Shown here: piece by piece, positions 23,944 to 32,418 of the stretch
Layout: each line of letters opens with the position of its first letter
Position numbering within the stretch: the stretch's first letter is position 1
Source of the DNA: MGML01 sp034416335
Lineage (GTDB): Bacteria; Chloroflexota; Dehalococcoidia; Dehalococcoidales; UBA2162
Assembly: GCA_034416335.1 (NCBI GenBank)
Contig: DAOULV010000003.1
Coordinates: 310,001-374,000 of the forward strand
Direction: 5' to 3'
DNA: 64,000 nucleotides
Made by a program: the position numbers and the translations under genes
Notes under the pieces: model-generated
What the model saw: the letters and a program-made list of their open reading frames with translations, nothing else
Told to the model about the DNA's origin: nothing
Databases searched by the model: none

Positions 23944-25146
23944 ATGACAAATAGATTCAGCAGTTCACCTAAATATCTGTTGACCTCGGAATCAGTCACC
24001 GAGGGGCATCCGGATAAAGTATGCGACCAGATATCGGACGCGATTCTGGATGCGATAATGAAGGAAGACCCTATGGGCAGGGTTGCCTGTGAAACGGCAA
24101 CCACTACCGGACTCGTAGTAGTGCTCGGTGAAATCACTACCAACTGCTATATAGACGTCCAGAATATAGTCAGGGAAGTGGTGCGTGATATCGGTTACAC
24201 CAATCCCGAATATGGTTTCGATTACCTTTCGTGCGGAGTCCTGAACGGTATCAAGGAACAGTCCACCGACATCGATATGGGAGTCAGCCAATCGCAGGAA
24301 GCTAAAAGCGGAGCCGGCGACGACCTCGATAAAATAGGCGCCGGCGACCAGGGTATGATGTTCGGTTATGCCTGCAACGAAACTCCGGAACTTATGCCGT
24401 TGCCCATATCTCTGGCGCATAAGTTATGCCGGCAGCTGGCAGCGGTAAGAAAAGACGGTACCCTTCCCTACCTGCGCCCGGATGGAAAATCGCAGGTAAC
24501 AGTGGAATACAACAAAGGGGTTACCCGGCGTGTTACCAGCGTGGTCATCGCCGCACAGCACGATGATATAGACCGCGCCAGGATGGAAAAGGATATAATC
24601 GAGAAAGTTGTCAAACCGATTGTCCCCGCTGAACTAATGGATAACGAAACGAAATATTATATCAATGCCACCGGGCGGTTCGTTATCGGCGGACCGGTAT
24701 CGGACACGGGATTTACCGGACGTAAAATCCTTGTTGACACATACGGCGGCATAGCCAGGCATGGCGGCGGCGCCTTCTCAGGCAAGGACCCCACGAAGGT
24801 GGACCGCACTGCAACCTACGCCGCACGCTATATCGCCAAGAACTGCGTTGCCGCGGGACTGGCCGACAGGCTGGAAATTCAGCTATCCTACGTCATCGGC
24901 GTCGCCCACCCGCTCTCGGTTTCGATAGAAACTTTCGGCACTGCCAAAGTAGACGAAGCCCTGATCGAAGACCTGGTAATGAAGAACTTCGACCTCAGGC
25001 CCGGCGCAATTATCCGCGATTTCGACCTGCGGCGCCCCATTTTCCGGCAGACCGCCGCCTACGGACACTTCGGACGCGACGACCTCGACCTGCCCTGGGA
25101 AAAAACCGACAAGGTTGAATTACTGAAAAAAGAAGCGTTTGGATAA
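23944..25146 (+). CDS. metK: S-adenosylmethionine synthetase
   Basis: A 400-residue enzyme that makes SAM from methionine and ATP. Family blocks seen are EGHPDKVCDQISDAILD, GAGDQGMMFGYAC and GGGAFSGKDPTKVDRTATY (P-loop-like signature near the C-terminal third). Length and motifs are complete. The ribosome-binding site is AAGGGAGA. It closes the methionine/SAM group and is followed by a strong terminator. Confidence 0.97.
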   Translation: MTNRFSSSPKYLLTSESVTEGHPDKVCDQISDAILDAIMKEDPMGRVACETATTTGLVVVLGEITTNCYIDVQNIVREVVRDIGYTNPEYGFDYLSCGVLNGIKEQSTDIDMGVSQSQEAKSGAGDDLDKIGAGDQGMMFGYACNETPELMPLPISLAHKLCRQLAAVRKDGTLPYLRPDGKSQVTVEYNKGVTRRVTSVVIAAQHDDIDRARMEKDIIEKVVKPIVPAELMDNETKYYINATGRFVIGGPVSDTGFTGRKILVDTYGGIARHGGGAFSGKDPTKVDRTATYAARYIAKNCVAAGLADRLEIQLSYVIGVAHPLSVSIETFGTAKVDEALIEDLVMKNFDLRPGAIIRDFDLRRPIFRQTAAYGHFGRDDLDLPWEKTDKVELLKKEAFG

Positions 25147-25157
25147 ACGATGGAAGA

Positions 25158-25192
25158 AAAGAGCCAGGCTTTTTCAAGCCTGGCTCTTTTTC
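25158..25192 (+). terminator. Intrinsic terminator after metK
   Basis: Stem AAGAGCCAGGCTT / AAGCCTGGCTCTT with a short TTTC loop and a following T-run. Confidence 0.9.
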
Positions 25193-25309
25193 CAACAACA
25201 TCGACAGCCGCAAATACGGAAAACAAATTTCCTTGGTATCATAGGTACTTCCGGCAATTAATGGTGATATAATTGTCTTGTTGAGAACTATAATTATCAG
25301 GAGAATAAA

Positions 25310-25936
25310 GTGAGTCCTGATCCAAGCAATACTGAAAACTCCAGCGAAGTAGTAAATCCCGGTGATACCAACGACCAGGTGGAATCCGAGCAGTCTGAGA
25401 AAAGCGTACTGGAAGCAGAATATGGCGAAGCCTGCCAGGACTGGAGACAGAGAGATAAGTACGTCCTGGATAAACTCGGTACTGCTGCACTGTTATACGG
25501 TATCATCGGTATAGCTTTCGGCTCGTTTGATGACGATAAAGGACTGATTATAAAGCTATTACTTCTTGTTGCAGGCCTGTTTTTCTCTCTTATTTTAACG
25601 ATTTCCGTGGCTAAGGATACCTATTACCAGGTTGGCAGTGAAAAACTGATAAGATACCTTGCTCTGAAACTGGGAATAGCCGACGAACTGAATAAGTCTG
25701 ATAATCTGAAAAGCATTTTATATATTGATAAAAAGGGGAAGCAGGCAACACTGGATTTTCCCAGGAAAATATATGTAAAACGTGATGATCCAGCAATAAA
25801 AATATGGAAACCGTTAAGGAACTTTCTGCTGAATCGTACTACCTTCAACTGGATACTTCTGTTTTATATTATTTCATTCCTGGTATTTCTTACTTTTATA
25901 GTTATTTTACTGGTAAATTGGGTTAATACGCTTTAG
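25310..25936 (+). CDS. Membrane protein of unknown function
   Basis: A 208-residue protein starting at GTG with AGGAG upstream. The acidic N-terminus (about 65 residues) is followed by two transmembrane segments (AALLYGIIGIAFGSF and LIIKLLLLVAGLFFSLILTI), a basic cytoplasmic part and a C-terminal membrane segment (WILLFYIISFLVFLTFIVIL). No family is recognised. The next gene begins about 35 bases downstream, or overlaps this stop if an earlier start is used. Confidence 0.7.
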   Translation: MSPDPSNTENSSEVVNPGDTNDQVESEQSEKSVLEAEYGEACQDWRQRDKYVLDKLGTAALLYGIIGIAFGSFDDDKGLIIKLLLLVAGLFFSLILTISVAKDTYYQVGSEKLIRYLALKLGIADELNKSDNLKSILYIDKKGKQATLDFPRKIYVKRDDPAIKIWKPLRNFLLNRTTFNWILLFYIISFLVFLTFIVILLVNWVNTL

Positions 25937-25971
25937 TGTACCGGTTAACCCCGGTGAATTTTGGTGAGAAT

Positions 25972-26985
25972 ATGAACATTGAAATCGGCCAGATGATGAT
26001 AACCAGAATACCTCGACAGGATATTCTTGATAGCTGGCTCAGTGTTCCCGGCTGGGAGAAGCTAAACGGCACGAATGGTTACTGCCGTGACAATATTCGG
26101 GCGTCTCAGGACCCGGATTTCGATCCTGAGAAGGGTAAGCTCCCGTACCGTAGTTATGACGAAAAATCGTGCCTGCTTCCTTATGAAGAACATCTCAGGC
26201 AACTGGGTCTTAAACCGGAAGATAAATGGATTCTAACAGGCGCCCGTAACCTGGGAAATAACCTCCGAATAATCGGCTGGGACTCGCGGAAAGGTTTACT
26301 CGAATTAAACGGAGAAAATGCAGCCTCCGGAAGAGAGTACTGCTGCCTGTGTAAAGGCAACGACGGAAAATTATCTGTTCAAATAGTATCTTTCAGTAAT
26401 GAAAAACCAAGTCTGGATAACCTTGACTGGGCAGTCAGCGGCCAGCAACTGGTCTGGGATGGAAAGCCGTCTTCAATCGAAACGATAATCCCCTTTACTT
26501 ATGACCTGAGACATGTCTGGCAGATACCGGGAACGAACGTCCCCAGAATGGGTCCCCGGGCTTATGCAGGAGTAAATATCGAAGAAATGTGTGACAGGTT
26601 TATCGAGATTTCTAATTTACCCGAAAGAGAGGCTGCCAGAATCCTCATGGATTTTGCCAGGCGAGAGAACTACCCGAGGGAAACCGACTACATGCACAGC
26701 GCCATAGGTATCTCGGAAGACGGTGACTTTATTGTACTCGTACAGCGGCATGGCTCTTTTGAAGATATAGCAGCCACCCTGGTACATGCCGGGGCATACC
26801 GGGCTATCGAACTCGACCAGGGCGGTTCCTGCGGTGTAATGATTGGAGGAGACAAAGAATTCACTCCGGGAAGACTGATTATGGCAAGTCAATACTTTCG
26901 TCCCAGAGGTCTTTCCTTGCTTGTTTTCAGGTTAACTGAGTCAGATATTCAGGAAAGCAGTGATTTGCTGTTTACAGGGAATTAA
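25972..26985 (+). CDS. Hypothetical protein with a possible phosphodiester-glycosidase-like C-terminus
   Basis: A protein of about 337 residues. The start at ATG 25972 is preferred over GTG 25936, which lies in the previous gene's stop region. The N-terminal two thirds is unrecognised. The C-terminal part (GAYRAIELDQGGSCGVMIGG) recalls the LDGGGS active region of NAGPA/phosphodiester glycosidase domains, but other motifs of that family are not clear. No signal peptide is visible, which is unusual for those hydrolases. The gene precedes the phosphohexomutase by 14 bases. Confidence 0.55.
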   Translation: MNIEIGQMMITRIPRQDILDSWLSVPGWEKLNGTNGYCRDNIRASQDPDFDPEKGKLPYRSYDEKSCLLPYEEHLRQLGLKPEDKWILTGARNLGNNLRIIGWDSRKGLLELNGENAASGREYCCLCKGNDGKLSVQIVSFSNEKPSLDNLDWAVSGQQLVWDGKPSSIETIIPFTYDLRHVWQIPGTNVPRMGPRAYAGVNIEEMCDRFIEISNLPEREAARILMDFARRENYPRETDYMHSAIGISEDGDFIVLVQRHGSFEDIAATLVHAGAYRAIELDQGGSCGVMIGGDKEFTPGRLIMASQYFRPRGLSLLVFRLTESDIQESSDLLFTGN

Positions 26986-26999
26986 AAGGGAGAGCGGAT

Positions 27000-28433
27000 T
27001 TGGCGGAAACACCTATTAAGTTCGGCACGGATGGCTGGCGTGGGATTATCGCCGGGGACTTCACATTTGAAAACGTACGCATTTGCGCCCAGGCAGTAGT
27101 CCAATACATGAAACAATCCGATATTTCAGATATGGGGTTGATTATCGGCTATGATACCCGTTTTGCTTCAGAGGATTTTGCCGCCGCAGCCGCCGAAGTC
27201 GTAGCCGGCAACGGAATAAAGGTCTATCTCAGTCCGAATGCGATTCCAACTCCGGTAATCAGCTATTCCGTGATAGCGAAGAAAACCGGAGGTGCAATCG
27301 TCATAACCGCCAGTCACAATCCGCCCGCCTGGAACGGATTTAAGTTAAAGACCGCCAACGGCGCCGGTGCTCCGGGTGAAGTCACAAGTCAGATAGAAAG
27401 TCAGATATCCAGTGTCGTCTCTTCAGGGAAAGTAAATTCATTATCTCTAAATGAGGCTGTTGAGAAAGGTCTGATAGAATACCTGGACTTATTCCCTTTC
27501 TACTCAGAGCACGTTAAAAAGCTCATCGATCTTGAAGAACTCCGACGGAGCAAACTTAAGGTGGTTATAGACCCGATGTACGGTACCTCAAGAGGTTATC
27601 TGAAGAGTTTCCTCGAGGGTGGCAATATCGACTTAACGGAAATTCACAGTGAACGTAACCCGTTGTTCCCGAATATGTATCCCGAACCTATACCACCTCA
27701 TTTATCTGAATTGTCACAGGCGGTCAGGGAACTGAAAGCCGACGTGGGTGTGGCTACCGACGGTGATGCCGACCGCATGGGTATCGTCGATGAAAACGGG
27801 AGATACATGCCGATAGTCCAGGTATTTGCTTTACTCGCCCTGTATCTTCTTGAAATACGAGGTGAAAAGGGCCTTATGATAAAAACGGTGAACGCGACAA
27901 ACATGGTGAGTACTCTGGGCGAGCTGTACGGAGTAAATGTACGCGAGACTCCCGTAGGATTCAAGTATATTGCTGAAATCATGGTGGAAGAAAAAGAGAA
28001 AGTGCTCATCGGTGGTGAAGAAAGCGGCAGTTTCGGATATGAAAAGCACATGCCGGAAAGAGACGGGATATTCTCGATACTGAATTTCCTGGACCTGATG
28101 GCTAAAACAGGCAAAACCCCAACACAACTTCTGGACCACCTCTTCAGTAAGACCGGACCTCATTATTATAACCGAATCGATATTCATTATCCGGCTTCCG
28201 AACATGACAATATCACAGCCCGGGTAAAGGACAATCCCGCGAATAAAATCAACGGAATCGACGTAAAGACGCTGGATACCATGGATGGGTTTAAATATAA
28301 CCTGGACGATGGTTCCTGGCTCCTTATCAGGTTTTCGGGGACGGAGCCGCTGTTGAGAATCTACGCTGAAAGCAGTACCCCTGAGAAAGTAGAAGAACTC
28401 CTTCAGGCAGGGAGAAAACTGGCGGGAGTATAA
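27000..28433 (+). CDS. Phosphoglucomutase / phosphomannomutase family
   Basis: A 477-residue alpha-D-phosphohexomutase starting at TTG 27000 after AAGGGAGA. Signature blocks are KFGTDGWRG, the phosphoserine loop TASHNPPAWNGFK (S105), the metal-binding loop TDGDADRMGI and the phosphate-binding RFSGTEPLLRIY. It interconverts hexose 1- and 6-phosphates for glycan or storage sugar synthesis. Glucose versus mannose specificity cannot be settled from these motifs. A decayed cupin gene of the mannose-phosphate type follows. Confidence 0.93.
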   Translation: MAETPIKFGTDGWRGIIAGDFTFENVRICAQAVVQYMKQSDISDMGLIIGYDTRFASEDFAAAAAEVVAGNGIKVYLSPNAIPTPVISYSVIAKKTGGAIVITASHNPPAWNGFKLKTANGAGAPGEVTSQIESQISSVVSSGKVNSLSLNEAVEKGLIEYLDLFPFYSEHVKKLIDLEELRRSKLKVVIDPMYGTSRGYLKSFLEGGNIDLTEIHSERNPLFPNMYPEPIPPHLSELSQAVRELKADVGVATDGDADRMGIVDENGRYMPIVQVFALLALYLLEIRGEKGLMIKTVNATNMVSTLGELYGVNVRETPVGFKYIAEIMVEEKEKVLIGGEESGSFGYEKHMPERDGIFSILNFLDLMAKTGKTPTQLLDHLFSKTGPHYYNRIDIHYPASEHDNITARVKDNPANKINGIDVKTLDTMDGFKYNLDDGSWLLIRFSGTEPLLRIYAESSTPEKVEELLQAGRKLAGV

Positions 28434-28456
28434 ACAGGGACAGAAAGAAGATAATT

Positions 28457-28683
28457 ATGGATAACGAGCTGCCTAAAAACCTAGGCCAGTCCCGGTTTGT
28501 CGTTCAGGCTGCCGCCCCGCAAAAAACACCGGTTCCAGGCTATCGAAGATACTACATTCCTCGAAGTCTCAACTCCTGAACTGAGCGATGTCGTCAGGCT
28601 GGAAGACGACTACGGACGCTCTGGAACTTCAGCCTGATTGGTTTGACAATCCGAGCGCCGTCCTGATAGAATTCCACAGGTAA
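28457..28683 (+). pseudogene. Decayed cupin / mannose-6-phosphate isomerase-like gene
   Basis: The reading frame that starts at ATG 28457 breaks after 37 codons. A second frame contains EDTTFLEVSTPELSDVVRLE then a stop at 28635; that segment is characteristic of the C-terminal part of small cupin-type mannose-6-phosphate isomerases. A third frame ends in VLIEFHR and TAA at 28681. The frames can only be joined through frameshifts and deletions, so the gene is inactive. Its partner would have been the preceding phosphohexomutase. Confidence 0.65.
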
Positions 28684-28712
28684 CATTCCTGTGTTACCGC
28701 TTGTTAAAAAGT

Positions 28713-28789
28713 GGCCCCGTGGTGTAGCGGACTAACATGCCACCCTGTCACGGTGGAGATCGGGGGTTCGAATCCCCCCGGGGTCGCCA
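28713..28789 (+). tRNA. tRNA-Asp (anticodon GTC), CCA encoded
   Basis: A full cloverleaf: acceptor stem GGCCCCG / CGGGGTC, anticodon stem CCACC / GGTGG with GTC at 28747-28749, T arm GGGGG TTCGAAT CCCCC, discriminator G and an encoded CCA at 28787-28789. It is the only tRNA seen in the window and lies between a decayed cupin gene and the SCO1664 group. Confidence 0.95.
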
Positions 28790-28923
28790 CTCCAGGTGTG
28801 TGTTTTAATTTCCCACCACATTATAAATTGATTTCGTTATTTTCTCTGTCAACTTGAACGAAAGAGTCTATCAGCAATATTATTTAATCAGGTAGTAATA
28901 CATCGTTCTTGATGAGGGTGGAT

Positions 28924-29646
28924 ATGGACAGGGTGGAATTATCACGATTATGCGATTTTATGCAGCATGCTGAGATAGAGAGCTGCGATTGGATGCTTGC
29001 CGGTACCAATCATGTATTCGTTGTGAGTATGGTACTTGACGGGCAGGAAGTTAAATCAATCTACAAGCCACGTAAAGGTGAAAGACCTCTCTGGGATTTT
29101 CCAGACGGGACTCTTTACAAAAGAGAATATGCTGCATTTCTGGTAAGCCTGGAGATCGGCTGGAACTTCGTCCCGCCAACCATTATTCGTAACGGTCCGC
29201 ATGGAATCGGCTCAATGCAATATATGGTGAAGATTCCCAAGAGAACAAGGGATTTCAGGGATATAATTGTAGACGTGTCGGAGCTTAAAAAGATAGTCCT
29301 ATTCGATTACCTGGTAAACAATGCCGACCGTAAAATCGGCCACCTGCTGAAGGACAGGAACGATCGACTCTGGATAGTGGATCACGGCCTGACTTTCAAT
29401 TCGGCACCGAAACTGAGGACCGTTTTCTGGGACTTTGAAGGACAGAAGATACCTGAGGAACAAATGGCCGACGTTAAAACACTGCGCAGCAAACTAAAGC
29501 GAGGCAGTGATTTACGGGAAAAACTACTCCGATTACTTGATGAAGAAGAAATGGAAGCCCTGGATTCCCGGATAAAATCGGTACTTAAAGACGCCGAATT
29601 TCCCTATCCCGTTTCACCGTGGAGTGTGCCTTTCCCCTGGTACTAA
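28924..29646 (+). CDS. SCO1664 family protein (PI3/4-kinase-like fold)
   Basis: A protein of 240 residues from ATG 28924, chosen because GAGGG lies five bases upstream (earlier TTG 28909 and ATG 28912 lack this). Family blocks are IYKPRKGERPLWDFPDGTLY, a kinase-like catalytic region DYLVNNADRKIGHLL and the metal-binding LWIVDHGLTF. SCO1664 proteins are uncharacterised. In Actinobacteria they are neighbours of DUF3090 and a CysQ/inositol-monophosphatase-like gene, as here, so a phosphate-transfer role linked to those partners is likely. Confidence 0.88.
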   Translation: MDRVELSRLCDFMQHAEIESCDWMLAGTNHVFVVSMVLDGQEVKSIYKPRKGERPLWDFPDGTLYKREYAAFLVSLEIGWNFVPPTIIRNGPHGIGSMQYMVKIPKRTRDFRDIIVDVSELKKIVLFDYLVNNADRKIGHLLKDRNDRLWIVDHGLTFNSAPKLRTVFWDFEGQKIPEEQMADVKTLRSKLKRGSDLREKLLRLLDEEEMEALDSRIKSVLKDAEFPYPVSPWSVPFPWY

Positions 29647-29723
29647 GATATGGAGTAGCGGAAAATATATGATGAAGGATTAACTTTTCGATAAATCCAA
29701 GATTATGGGATGAGAGTTTAGAT

Positions 29724-30689
29724 ATGAAACCCGAAAACGTTGACATTAAGCTTCTGGAAGAGATTGAAACTTACTCCGTTCAAATTGCCCGGGAAGCGGG
29801 GAGTATCCTGCTTGAACATTTCGGGAAATCGCTGGAAATAAGTTTTAAAGGGAAGAAAGATACCGACCCGGTTACCACCGTTGACAAACTATCCGAAGAA
29901 TACCTCAAAAAAGCGATAAAAAAGGAATTCCCCGGGCACAGTATTCTGGGTGAAGAAGCAGGTGTTACTTCTCAATCCGATTCTCCGTTTACCTGGGTAC
30001 TGGACCCTCTGGATGGTACGGTCAACTTCATAAACGGTCTTCCTTTCTTTGCTGTCTCAATCGGCGTGTTACGGAAAAGGCAGCCAGTCGCCGGCAGTAT
30101 TTACGTCCCGGTCAGCCACAAAACGGTTGAAGGTGTTTATCACGGTTGTCTTGGCAAAGGAACATTCTTTAACAATGAAAGGATAACGGTAGCCGCGGAG
30201 TCACGCCGGCAGCCTCTTTCGGAAATCCCGGTTCAATTCAGCAGCCGGTTCCGCCTGTCAGGAAAAAGCCAGAAGGAACCCCACGAAGCCAGGAATCTTG
30301 GCAGCATAGCCTTTGAACTCGCACTGACAGCCTGCGGAGTCTTCCGGTTCGCCGTCTTTCACAGTCCCAAGCTGTGGGACGTGGCTGCCGGAGTCCTGCT
30401 GGTTAAAGAAGCCGGGGGCGTTGTCTTCACCTGCGGACAGAAAAGTAAACACTGGACACACCTCGATGAATTCCAGTCGGAGAGTGATGATGGTGACATG
30501 TCATTGGAAACCTTTCAGAGCTGGTCGTCTCCTCTCATCGCAGGAGCTCCAGATACCGTTAATAAAATAGTTAAGGACATTCGTGTTCGCCGTACACCTC
30601 TATCCTGGATAACTAAAGTACTGCGGCCGCAGGGTAAGAAGAAAATGCAGAAAACTGCGGAAAAGAAGGCACCTCAGCAGGAACTGTAA
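29724..30689 (+). CDS. Inositol monophosphatase family protein
   Basis: A 321-residue Mg-dependent, lithium-sensitive-type phosphatase. Metal-binding motifs are LGEEAG, WVLDPLDGTVNFINGLPFF and KLWDVAAGVLLVKEAGG. The family covers inositol phosphatase, fructose-1,6-bisphosphatase and CysQ (PAP phosphatase). Its place between the SCO1664 and DUF3090 genes matches CysQ-like members in Actinobacteria. A basic, Gln/Lys-rich tail of about 25 residues extends beyond the domain. Confidence 0.9.
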   Translation: MKPENVDIKLLEEIETYSVQIAREAGSILLEHFGKSLEISFKGKKDTDPVTTVDKLSEEYLKKAIKKEFPGHSILGEEAGVTSQSDSPFTWVLDPLDGTVNFINGLPFFAVSIGVLRKRQPVAGSIYVPVSHKTVEGVYHGCLGKGTFFNNERITVAAESRRQPLSEIPVQFSSRFRLSGKSQKEPHEARNLGSIAFELALTACGVFRFAVFHSPKLWDVAAGVLLVKEAGGVVFTCGQKSKHWTHLDEFQSESDDGDMSLETFQSWSSPLIAGAPDTVNKIVKDIRVRRTPLSWITKVLRPQGKKKMQKTAEKKAPQQEL

Positions 30690-30711
30690 GTCCCGGATTA
30701 CGTACAGACAG

Positions 30712-31215
30712 CTAGTTTTGCATAGGGCAATCATGCCCTGTCGGATCAATCGGACCGCCACAAAGCTCGCATCGAGGTCGACCGGCTGCACAAACGTCCT
30801 TTGCCTGCTCTCCTAGCCTTTTTACCCTAGACGGAGTTACCCGGCAACTCACCGAAATCTCATCTACTCTTTGTGGTCCCAGTACATGAACCAGAAATTC
30901 GATTATTGATTTATCCTGGTCGAAACCAATACCGATCTGCTCTATTTCGAACTCACCTGACGGTAGTCCCGAAGGTACATCATCAACCAGAGATTGAGTC
31001 TCGGGTTTCTCTACAACTATCTGAAATTCTTGAGAAAGCGTAACGAGAAACTGGTCGATACCTAACGCCAGAGCTTCAAGCTGTTCTTTTTCCAGCCACA
31101 ACCGCACCCATTCTTCTTTCTCCCCTATTGCCAGGAAGAATGTTCTCTTACCGGGTACACCCACGGCAATAACAGACAACAGGCTCGGTTCTTCAAACTC
31201 GTACTGGTTTTCCAT
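30712..31215 (-). CDS. DUF3090 family protein with C-terminal zinc ribbon
   Basis: A 167-residue DUF3090 protein. The N-terminal domain opens YEFEEPSLLSVIAVGVPG and the family block FLAIGEKEEWVRLWLEKEQL follows. The end is a small zinc-binding module with C149-x2-C152 and H161/C163 (RCELCGGPIDPTGHDCP). The function of DUF3090 is unknown. It is convergent with the phosphatase gene, 22 bases away. Confidence 0.88.
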   Translation of the reverse strand: MENQYEFEEPSLLSVIAVGVPGKRTFFLAIGEKEEWVRLWLEKEQLEALALGIDQFLVTLSQEFQIVVEKPETQSLVDDVPSGLPSGEFEIEQIGIGFDQDKSIIEFLVHVLGPQRVDEISVSCRVTPSRVKRLGEQAKDVCAAGRPRCELCGGPIDPTGHDCPMQN

Positions 31216-31462
31216 CCTACTATTCAGTGTACCACGATTTCATATCAACGCGGTATACGAGCGTTCACCACCGATTTTCTTGCTTAGACAATTCTCAATA
31301 TGGTTAATTCTTTCGCCGGATTTTTGACCCCGTCGACTTTACGTTTTTGACTTGCAGGACTAAAGCCTCTACAATTTTTACAGATTTAATAACCACAGGG
31401 CTATCTTGAACCGCTGATATCGGGCGTATTACCCGAACAATCAAAATCTGGAGTAAATATCT

Positions 31463-32341
31463 TTGACGGATCTTCTGAACGTAGTTCTGCCGACATTTAT
31501 AATTATTTTCATCGGCTTCATATTCGGGAAAATCAAGAAATGGGATTTATCCGTAATATCCGAAATCGTCATTTACATCGGCCTTCCCGCACTCGTCCTG
31601 ACTTCCATGCTGGAGAAGAAGATTATCCTGTTCAACGCAGCCAGGGTCTGGGGTTCTGCGGTAATAATCGTCTTCGGTTGTATGATAGTTGCCTGGATAG
31701 TCTTTAAAATAATCAGGCAGAAACATTCCGGACTCTATATCCCCATTTCGATTATGAACTCGGTAAATATCCCCTTCCCTATCATCTACCTCGTGTACGG
31801 TCAGGAAGGTCTGTATGCCGCTACTCTCTTTATGATACCCGGCGGAGTCATCGCGTACTCGGTGGGAATCTACATAGCCTCGGGTAAAGACTGGAAAGGA
31901 GCACTGAAGGAAGTTTTTAAAATACCACCGATATACGCCGCCGTCCTCGGACTGCTGCTGAACCTTTTCGAGATTAACGTACCTGAAGTAATTGCCAGAC
32001 CGCTGAATATCATCGGGTTGATGGCGATCCCTCTCGTCCTGCTGGTACTGGGGAACAACCTGTCAAAAATCAAAATCACCTCGGTACCGACGACCCTGCT
32101 GGCTTCGTTCCTGAGAATAGGAGTCGGTCTGGGTTTCGGTTTTCTTGCGGCGTCTGTTTTCGACCTTACAGGCATTTTACGAGCTGTCGTTATCCTGAAC
32201 TCGGCGATGCCGGCAGCGGTGAATGCTTCTATAATAACAACCAAATACGATAATGAGTCCGAACTGGTCTCGAGTGTGGTGTTTGTCACGACGATAGCGA
32301 GCCTTGCTGTAATCCCGTTTATTCTGAATTATTTAACCTGA
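31463..32341 (+). CDS. AEC family transporter (auxin efflux carrier type)
   Basis: A 292-residue integral membrane protein starting at TTG 31463 with GGAG upstream. It has about ten hydrophobic segments in two halves, beginning VVLPTFIIIFIGFIFGKI, and family blocks such as NSAMPAAVNASIITTKY near the C-terminus. AEC members transport small carboxylates or amino acids. It is monocistronic, with 247 bases upstream that hold divergent regulatory space, and is followed by a palindromic terminator. Confidence 0.9.
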   Translation: MTDLLNVVLPTFIIIFIGFIFGKIKKWDLSVISEIVIYIGLPALVLTSMLEKKIILFNAARVWGSAVIIVFGCMIVAWIVFKIIRQKHSGLYIPISIMNSVNIPFPIIYLVYGQEGLYAATLFMIPGGVIAYSVGIYIASGKDWKGALKEVFKIPPIYAAVLGLLLNLFEINVPEVIARPLNIIGLMAIPLVLLVLGNNLSKIKITSVPTTLLASFLRIGVGLGFGFLAASVFDLTGILRAVVILNSAMPAAVNASIITTKYDNESELVSSVVFVTTIASLAVIPFILNYLT

Positions 32342-32364
32342 TATCTTGATTTAAGAATTTAAAG

Positions 32365-32390
32365 GTGGGAATCCCGGCCGGGATTCCCAC
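32365..32390. terminator. Perfect 26-bp palindrome, bidirectional terminator
   Basis: GTGGGAATCCCGG and its exact complement with no loop base, flanked by AAAG and TTTC. It sits between the convergent AEC and UROD-like genes. Confidence 0.75.
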
Positions 32391-32418
32391 TTTCGCATAT
32401 TATATATATTCGCAAAAA

